From Bacillota bacterium (GTDB taxonomy: Bacteria; Bacillota; Sulfobacillia; JAJZYS01; JAJYTV01), in assembly GCA_021793315.1 (NCBI GenBank), contig JAJYSZ010000007.1, positions 1 through 57,087 of the forward strand: a stretch of 57,087 nt of DNA. Reading direction: 5' to 3'. A program made the position numbers and the translations under genes. Of this stretch, positions 52,522 through 57,087 are shown in pieces. The notes below the pieces were generated by a model. It saw only the letters and a program-made list of their open reading frames with translations. It made no database searches and was not told the origin of the DNA. Each line of letters begins with the position of its first letter. Position 1 is the stretch's first letter.

Positions 52522-53139
52522 CTAGCGGGACGGGTTCGGGTTGTGCAGCTCGCGCGAGGCGATTACCTCGTCGATCAAGCCATACTCCTTGGCCTCTTCC
52601 GCAGACATGAACTTGTCGCGGTCGGTGTCCTGGTAGATCCGGTCGACGTCCTTGCCCGTGTGCTTGGCCAGGATGCGGCTGGTGATCTCTTTCACCTTAA
52701 GCAGCTCGCGCGTGAAGATCTCGATGTCGCTGGCCTTTCCGGGAGGTGCGCCGCCGACGCCGGCCTGGTGGATCATGACGCGGGAGTTCGGCAGGGAAAA
52801 GCGCTTGCCGGGAGCTCCCCCCGCGAGCAGCACCGCCGCCATGCTGGCGGCCTGGCCGACACAGATCGTGGACACGTCCGGACGGATGTACTGCATGGTA
52901 TCGTATATGCCCAGCCCGGCGTCCACGACACCACCCGGCGAGTTGATGTAAAGATGCACGTCCTTCTCGGGGTCCTCGCTCTCCAGGTAGAGCAACTGCG
53001 CCACGATCAGGTTCGCGACCTGATCGTCGATCGGCGTCCCGAGGAAGATGATGCGTTCCTTGAGCAGGCGCGAGTAGATATCATACGCACGCTCGCCGCG
53101 GTTGGTCTGTTCGACGACCATCGGCACCATGTAGCCCAT
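52522..53139 (-). CDS. clpP: ClpP protease
   Basis: A 205-residue serine protease with triad S99 (GQAASMAAV), H124 (SRVMIHQAG) and D173 (YQDTDRDKF). [30 protein letters not shown] at the start is typical (here MVPMVVEQ). Assembles as a tetradecamer with ClpX. The start ATG 53139 lies after GGAGAGGGA. It lies between tig and clpX, the common arrangement. Confidence 0.97.
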   Translation of the reverse strand: MGYMVPMVVEQTNRGERAYDIYSRLLKERIIFLGTPIDDQVANLIVAQLLYLESEDPEKDVHLYINSPGGVVDAGLGIYDTMQYIRPDVSTICVGQAASMAAVLLAGGAPGKRFSLPNSRVMIHQAGVGGAPPGKASDIEIFTRELLKVKEITSRILAKHTGKDVDRIYQDTDRDKFMSAEEAKEYGLIDEVIASRELHNPNPSR

Positions 53140-53160
53140 CGGATCCCTCTCCTTACGGCC

Positions 53161-54408
53161 CTACTCCTGATGCGCCGGCTCCGCCGGCTCAGCCTTCTCC
53201 TCAGCCTCCGGTTCTCCTGCGACGGGAGCGGCCTGCTCCTCACCCAAGGTGCCCAAAAAGCTGCGGAGCTTCTCGTCGAGCAGGATACCATAGAGTGACT
53301 GCTGCTCCTGTTCACTCAGGCTGCCTGATCCGCGGCTGCGCTCCAGGATCTGGCGCGCGCCATCGAACTCCGCCTGCGTGAGGCCAATGCCCTCCTGCTC
53401 CAGGATACGCCCAACGACCAGCTTCGCACGCACCTGCTGCTCAGCCTGCCGCCGCATGTCGTCGTCCACCTCATGGTCGTGCGCGGCGTCGCCGTACAGC
53501 TCGTGCAGCATGCCGTGCCCCTCGCGCTCCACGAGCACCTCGGGCACGCGCAGCTCGGCCTCCGCAATGATGCGGTCCAGAAGCGCGCTGCGACGGCGGT
53601 CCTCCGCCGTGCGCTCCGCCTCGGCACGCAGAGCATTCGTGAGCTCCTCGCGCATCTCCTTCAGATCCTGGTGGCCATGCTCCTTGGCAAACTCATCATC
53701 TAATTCCGGCAGTTCGATCTCGCGTACGTCCTCGATGGTGACGTGCGCCGTGCGCTCGGGGTGCTCGGCGTCCAGCGGAACCTGGCGTGCTTCGCCGGTA
53801 CGGGCGCCGATGAGCGCTTCGCGGAAAGCAGGGAACGACCGGTCAAGGGCAACCTGCGTGCGCTCGATCGTGCCTGCCTTGCCTTCCTCGTCCACGTAGG
53901 TGCCCGTGAGCTCAACGACCGAGTTCTCGCCGCAGACCTCGCCCGGCACCAGCGTCGCGTGCGCCCGACGTTCCTGCTCGATCGCCGCGTCGACCGCAGC
54001 GTCCTCTACTTCCGGTACGTCCGCCTCGCTGGGCGGCCAGCTGTGGTAGTCCGGCAGGTTGATCTCCGGCTGGAGCAGCACGCGCGCCTTGATGCGCACG
54101 CCCTTGTCGTCCTGCGGGTCGATGGCTTCGATGGTGCCGTCCTCGTATGGCGTCAGCTTGAGTTCCTCGATGGCGTCGGAATACGCCTTCGGGACGATCT
54201 CGTTCAACGCGTCCTCGTAGAGATGCTGCGGACCGTAGGCCCGTTCGGCGACCGGCCGCGGAGCCTTCCCGGGACGGAACCCCGGCACGCGCACGCGCTT
54301 GGCAATCTTGCGGAATGCCTGGTCGAGTGCCTGCTGCAGGCGCTCGGGCTCGATGTCGATCAGCATGCGGACCTCGTCTTCGTTCAGCTTCTCCAGTTCG
54401 ACCACCAT
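53161..54408 (-). CDS. tig: Trigger factor
   Basis: A 415-residue ribosome-bound chaperone. The ribosome-docking signature is VPGFRPGKAP (residues about 40-49, GFRxGKxP). A PPIase domain covers residues about 150-235 (GENSVVELTGTYVDEEGKA), and the C-terminal helical arms follow, ending in an acidic Ala/Glu/Pro-rich tail (GEPEAEEKAEPAEPAHQE). The ATG 54408 follows GAGGTGG by three bases. An open frame continues into the tRNA genes upstream and is not real. Confidence 0.96.
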   Translation of the reverse strand: MVVELEKLNEDEVRMLIDIEPERLQQALDQAFRKIAKRVRVPGFRPGKAPRPVAERAYGPQHLYEDALNEIVPKAYSDAIEELKLTPYEDGTIEAIDPQDDKGVRIKARVLLQPEINLPDYHSWPPSEADVPEVEDAAVDAAIEQERRAHATLVPGEVCGENSVVELTGTYVDEEGKAGTIERTQVALDRSFPAFREALIGARTGEARQVPLDAEHPERTAHVTIEDVREIELPELDDEFAKEHGHQDLKEMREELTNALRAEAERTAEDRRRSALLDRIIAEAELRVPEVLVEREGHGMLHELYGDAAHDHEVDDDMRRQAEQQVRAKLVVGRILEQEGIGLTQAEFDGARQILERSRGSGSLSEQEQQSLYGILLDEKLRSFLGTLGEEQAAPVAGEPEAEEKAEPAEPAHQE

Positions 54409-54429
54409 GTCCACCTCTTCCCAATCGAC

Positions 54430-54485
54430 GGGGCCGGACGCGGGTCCGGCCCCGTTGCACGAAATGGGCGACCGGCCGGTCGCCC
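54430..54485 (-). terminator. Two tandem hairpins after tRNA-Gly
   Basis: GGGCGACCGGCCGGTCGCCC (54466-54485) is a perfect 20-base palindrome; GGGGCCGGAC/GTCCGGCCCC (54430-54453) is a ten-base hairpin with a GCGG loop. They lie between the tRNA cluster and tig and could end tRNA transcription or mark processing. Confidence 0.6.
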
Positions 54486-54493
54486 TGCAAAAT

Positions 54494-54568
54494 TGGAGCG
54501 GAAGACGGGATTCGAACCCGCGACCTTCGCCTTGGCAAGGCGACGCTCTACCACTGAGCCACTTCCGC
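54494..54568 (-). tRNA. tRNA-Gly (GCC)
   Basis: 75 bases with encoded CCA; acceptor GCGGAAG/CTTCCGC, anticodon loop TTGCCAA (GCC), T-arm GGGTTCGAATCCC. Last gene of the cluster before tig. Confidence 0.95.
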
Positions 54569-54578
54569 AGGAACCACT

Positions 54579-54662
54579 TGGTGCGGGCGGAGAGATTCGA
54601 ACTCTCACGGGTGTCCCCATGGGATTCTAAGTCCCACGCGTCTACCATTCCGCCACGCCCGC
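54579..54662 (-). tRNA. tRNA-Leu (TAG)
   Basis: 84 bases with encoded CCA; acceptor GCGGGCG/CGCCCGC, anticodon loop CTTAGAA (TAG), and the long variable arm of class II tRNAs. T-arm AGAGTTCGAATCTCT. Confidence 0.95.
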
Positions 54663-54663
54663 C

Positions 54664-54739
54664 TGGTGGGCCATGATGGATTCGAACCATCGACGCCCCG
54701 CTTAAAAGGCGGGCGCTCTAACCGCTGAGCTAATGGCCC
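54664..54739 (-). tRNA. tRNA-Lys (TTT)
   Basis: 76 bases with encoded CCA; acceptor GGGCCAT/ATGGCCC, anticodon loop CTTTTAA (TTT), T-arm GATGGTTCGAATCCATC. Only one base from tRNA-Leu. Confidence 0.95.
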
Positions 54740-54744
54740 AAACT

Positions 54745-54820
54745 TGGTTGGGGCGGTAGGACTCGAACCTACGCGTGCGGGATCCAAAGTCCCGTGCCTT
54801 ACCAGCTTGGCTACGCCCCA
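54745..54820 (-). tRNA. tRNA-Gln (TTG)
   Basis: 76 bases with encoded CCA; acceptor TGGGGCG/CGCCCCA with U1-A72 as usual for tRNA-Gln, anticodon loop CTTTGGA (TTG), T-arm GTAGGTTCGAGTCCTAC. Confidence 0.95.
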
Positions 54821-54853
54821 GCGAGGCGAACACGCCGCGACACGCAAATTGGA

Positions 54854-54931
54854 TGGGGTGAATGAGGGGACTCGAACCCCCGACCCCCAGGGCCACAGCC
54901 TGGTGCTCTAACCAACTGAGCTACATTCACC
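54854..54931 (-). tRNA. tRNA-His (GTG)
   Basis: Acceptor GTGAATG/CATTCAC with discriminator C and encoded G at -1 (54931), anticodon loop CTGTGGC (GTG), encoded CCA. First tRNA of the cluster. Confidence 0.95.
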
Positions 54932-54951
54932 AGATCGCATGCGACATGATA

Positions 54952-55743
54952 TCATCCGCGGCATGCCTCGTCAACGAACAGCGAGCCGCTCGCGGCGCGG
55001 CGCGCGACGCAGACGGCGGCACGCGCCGAAAGCTCGGGCAGCTCGGTTTGCAAGCGCCTTGCGAACAGCCGCGGATCGCCTGTCGTAGCGCAGCGGATGC
55101 GCCCGGACTCCTGGCGCGGCGCGAGCTCCTGCGCGAGCTCCTGCGCCAGCATCTCGCCCGGATCGAGCAGACGCGCCCAGGGCTCCGTCAGCTCCTCAAG
55201 CAGCTCCGTGAAGTGCGGCAAGTGGGTGCAGCCGAGCACGACGGCGTCGCAGCCGGCCTTGCGCAGCGCCGCGAGCGGTTCTTCCGCCTCGCGGGCCACT
55301 TGGGACCGCGTCGCGCCGCCGACCTCGGCCAGCGCGATCAGCTCCGGGCACGCCACCTCCAGGACATCGCCGTCGATCGCCCGCTGATAGGCGTGGGTGC
55401 GGCAGGTGTTGCCTGTCGCCAGCACCCCGATCCGGCGCGAGGCGCCGATGCCGCGGGCGACCGGCGCGATCACCCCGTGGACGGGGCCGCGAAACGCCGT
55501 CTCGGCCGCGTCGAGCGCCAAAGCACTCGCCGTGTTGCAGGCAAGCACCAGCGTCTCGGAGGACTCACGCCGCGCAAGATCGGCAAAAGCGGCGACATCG
55601 CGGCGCACGTCGGCAGACGATCGCTCCCCATACGGAAAGTGCTCCTGGTCGCTCAGATAGAGGTAGTCGCGCGATGGCAGGCGCCGCCAGAGAGCACCCA
55701 GGACGGTGAGGCCGCCGAAGCCGGAGTCGAAGAGTGCGATCAG
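54952..55743 (-). CDS. murI: Glutamate racemase, apparent CTG start
   Basis: MurI makes D-glutamate for peptidoglycan. With CTG 55743 as start it has 263 residues, the family length: D6-S7 in IALFDSGFGGLTVL, catalytic C69 in VLACNTASA and C172 with H174 in VLGCTHLPHF; FPYGERS is also conserved. No ATG, GTG or TTG lies close to the first conserved residue in frame. The CTG is exactly eight bases after GAGGAGG (55758-55752). In-frame codons further upstream would overlap the divergent dehydrogenase gene and add an Arg/Pro-rich extension, so they are rejected. Confidence 0.9.
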   Translation of the reverse strand: MIALFDSGFGGLTVLGALWRRLPSRDYLYLSDQEHFPYGERSSADVRRDVAAFADLARRESSETLVLACNTASALALDAAETAFRGPVHGVIAPVARGIGASRRIGVLATGNTCRTHAYQRAIDGDVLEVACPELIALAEVGGATRSQVAREAEEPLAALRKAGCDAVVLGCTHLPHFTELLEELTEPWARLLDPGEMLAQELAQELAPRQESGRIRCATTGDPRLFARRLQTELPELSARAAVCVARRAASGSLFVDEACRG

Positions 55744-55852
55744 ACGGAAGACCTCCTCGCGAAGTGGCAGGAGCAGGAGAGGGGCCCTTGCGGGCGAAGG
55801 TGGCGGGCGGCAGTTCCCGCAGGCTGGTTCGACTGAAGGGGGATACCTCACG

Positions 55853-56536
55853 ATGAAGGACACGTGGCAGGGGCGCAGGGCGGTCGTCGTCGGAGCCCAG
55901 GGAAGCGTCGGGCAGGCGATCTGCGATGCCCTCGCGCAGCGCGGCGCGCGCATCGTCGCGATGGTGCGCAGACCCTACGCCGAGACTCCGGCGGCGCCAG
56001 CGGAAGTCGTGCTCTCGCCCCTTGGCGATCCCGACGCGGTGCTCGCCGCCTGCCGCGAGGCCGCCAGGGGGCCCGTCGACGCCCTCTTCGTCGCCAGCGG
56101 CGCCTATGCCGGGGGCGCGACCGCGGCGACGCCTTCCGAGACCTACTTGCGGCTGATGTGGACCAATGCCGGTCTGCCTTTCTTCCTGCTGCAGGGCCTG
56201 CTCGACCCACTGCAGGCCGCAGGCGGAAAGGCCGTACTCCTGGGTGCGCTCGCCGCAGAGGAGCCGCGTGCCGGCCAAGCCGCCTACGCGGCGTCCAAAT
56301 CCGCCCTCCATAGTATTGTGCGGTCGGCGGCTCGCGAACTGCAGGGCACGGGCGCGCGGGTCAACGCGCTGCTGCCTGCGGTGATCGACAGCGCCGAGAA
56401 CCGCAGGGCGATGCCGCAGCGGGATCCCACGCAGTGGGTCTCGCCCAAACGCCTCGCGGAGTTGGCCCTCGCCCTGGCCGGGCCGCTCGCGGATGACCTG
56501 CAAGGGGCGCTGATCCCAGTGCGCGGCGCCCTCTAG
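55853..56536 (+). CDS. Short-chain dehydrogenase/reductase-like protein
   Basis: A 227-residue Rossmann protein: nucleotide loop VVVGAQGSVGQAI (TGxxxGxG variant), a YAASK motif (Tyr and Lys of the catalytic set) and RELQGTGARVNALLPAVI. The usual catalytic Ser in the strand before (S/T in GSSSG) appears as LLGALAAEEP, so Ser is probably replaced. The ATG 55853 follows AAGGGGG by 11 bases. It is divergent from murI and ends overlapping the HAD gene stop (CTAG). Substrate unknown. Confidence 0.82.
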   Translation: MKDTWQGRRAVVVGAQGSVGQAICDALAQRGARIVAMVRRPYAETPAAPAEVVLSPLGDPDAVLAACREAARGPVDALFVASGAYAGGATAATPSETYLRLMWTNAGLPFFLLQGLLDPLQAAGGKAVLLGALAAEEPRAGQAAYAASKSALHSIVRSAARELQGTGARVNALLPAVIDSAENRRAMPQRDPTQWVSPKRLAELALALAGPLADDLQGALIPVRGAL

Positions 56537-57087
56537 GCCCCGGCCTCCTTGAGGCCGCCGCCCGTCATCGCCTGCAGCAGAGGCAAGAGCGCGGCTGGGC
56601 TCTGGACGACCCAGTCTGCGCCGGCAGCCCTGAGCGCCGCACCACCCGCCCAGCCCCAGGCGACGCCAACGGCCGGCAGACCCGCGGCCTTGGCCGCCTG
56701 AATGTCGCTCGGCGCGTCGCCGACGTAGGCGAGGACCCTTTGCCCGAGCCTGGCGACAGCGTGCTGCAGCGGCTCGGGGTCCGGCTTGTGGCGCCGGGTA
56801 TCCTCGCGACAGACGACGCAGGCGAAGTGGCGCCGCCAGCCCAGGTGCTCGAGCTCGTTCTCGACGGCCCAGCGGCGCTTCGAGGTGACGAGGCCCACAG
56901 CGATGCCTGCCGCCCCGAGGCCTCCCAGCGCCTCGCCGATGCCCGGGAAGGCGAGGATGCTCGCCTGCTCCCTGCGGTAGAGCGGCTGGATGCGGCGCCA
57001 GACGTCGAGGTAGACATCGCTCTGCATGCCTGCGGAGCGCGCGTCGTGGGCCATCAGGAAGCGCTGCATGCCCTCTTCGTCGATCGC
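56533..57087 (-). CDS. HAD-family phosphatase, N-terminus beyond window
   Basis: 185 residues of a PpaX/phosphoglycolate phosphatase-like HAD hydrolase run to the window edge; motif I (DxDGT) lies outside. Motif II is in VGLVTSKRRWAVENELEHLG, the motif III Lys in RRHKPDPEPLQ and motif IV in AYVGDAPSDIQAAKAAGLP. Such enzymes cleave phosphoglycolate or pyrophosphate; the exact substrate cannot be read. Its stop overlaps the convergent dehydrogenase stop by four bases. Confidence 0.85.
   Translation of the reverse strand, partial: AIDEEGMQRFLMAHDARSAGMQSDVYLDVWRRIQPLYRREQASILAFPGIGEALGGLGAAGIAVGLVTSKRRWAVENELEHLGWRRHFACVVCREDTRRHKPDPEPLQHAVARLGQRVLAYVGDAPSDIQAAKAAGLPAVGVAWGWAGGAALRAAGADWVVQSPAALLPLLQAMTGGGLKEAGA

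Noticed and set aside
53161-54690. N-terminal extension of trigger factor through tRNA genes
   Set aside because: The extra 94 residues are translation of tRNA-Leu, tRNA-Gly and hairpins.

Overview
The window looks like chromosomal DNA of a high-GC member of the Bacillota (Firmicutes) with spore-former ancestry. The evidence is gene content and order: radC-mreBCD-mrdA-minCDE-rodA-(SpoIVFA-like M23)-(SpoIVFB-like M50)-rng-rplU-prp-rpmA-spo0B-obg-nadD-yqeK-rsfS on one strand, valS-folC behind a T-box leader, and tig-clpP-clpX with lonB and lonA-engB further along. A ribosomal protein L27 with a cleavable N-terminal extension next to its protease Prp, a Spo0B-type phosphotransferase, a LonB protease and two T-box leaders all fit this phylum. 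No genus can be named from sequence reading alone.

Positions 1 to about 8,900 are an accessory region with eroded mobile DNA. It holds a three-gene transposon remnant (DD35E transposase, AAA+ ATPase, small third protein; minus strand, 505-3035) fused to the C-terminal half of a tyrosine recombinase gene (plus strand, 3043-3755). A resistance-type locus follows: an MFS pump with a frameshift, a two-domain acetyltransferase that joins an ArsN2-like and an ArsN1-like domain, and a divergently transcribed MarR regulator with a Cys-Cys-x7-Cys cluster and a second MFS pump. A perfect operator-like palindrome lies between them. Three genes here are each broken by one missing base that a single added G restores. 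A tRNA-Phe-like 3' half, direct repeats and terminators lie just before an intact tRNA-Ala.

Positions 8,928 to 13,660 hold tRNA-Ala(GGC), a KimA-type potassium importer, a zinc alcohol dehydrogenase and an M55 D-aminopeptidase. From 13,716 to 29,654 a long minus-strand block carries the cell-shape, division-site, sporulation, ribosomal and NAD genes. From 29,731 to 41,855 come an LmeA-like protein, folC, valS with its T-box, a VOC protein, a deaminase, a SpoVB/MurJ-type flippase coupled to a lipoprotein, a GNAT, engB and lonA.

From 41,932 to 57,087 come an EamA transporter, lonB, proC with its T-box, a moxR-DUF58-transglutaminase operon, an acyl-CoA dehydrogenase that appears to lack its catalytic Glu, clpX-clpP-tig, a five-tRNA cluster (His, Gln, Lys, Leu, Gly), murI, a short-chain dehydrogenase and a partial HAD phosphatase.

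The most distinctive signals are the ArsN2-ArsN1 fusion with its cysteine-bearing MarR and palindromic operator; apparent non-AUG starts (ATC for rsfS and probably nadD, CTG for murI), two of them with well-placed Shine-Dalgarno sequences; a MinC without its N-terminal domain; a four-knuckle zinc miniprotein between the M50 protease and RNase G; and two T-box leaders whose Val and Pro specifier codons can be read in register. No CRISPR array, rRNA or origin was seen.
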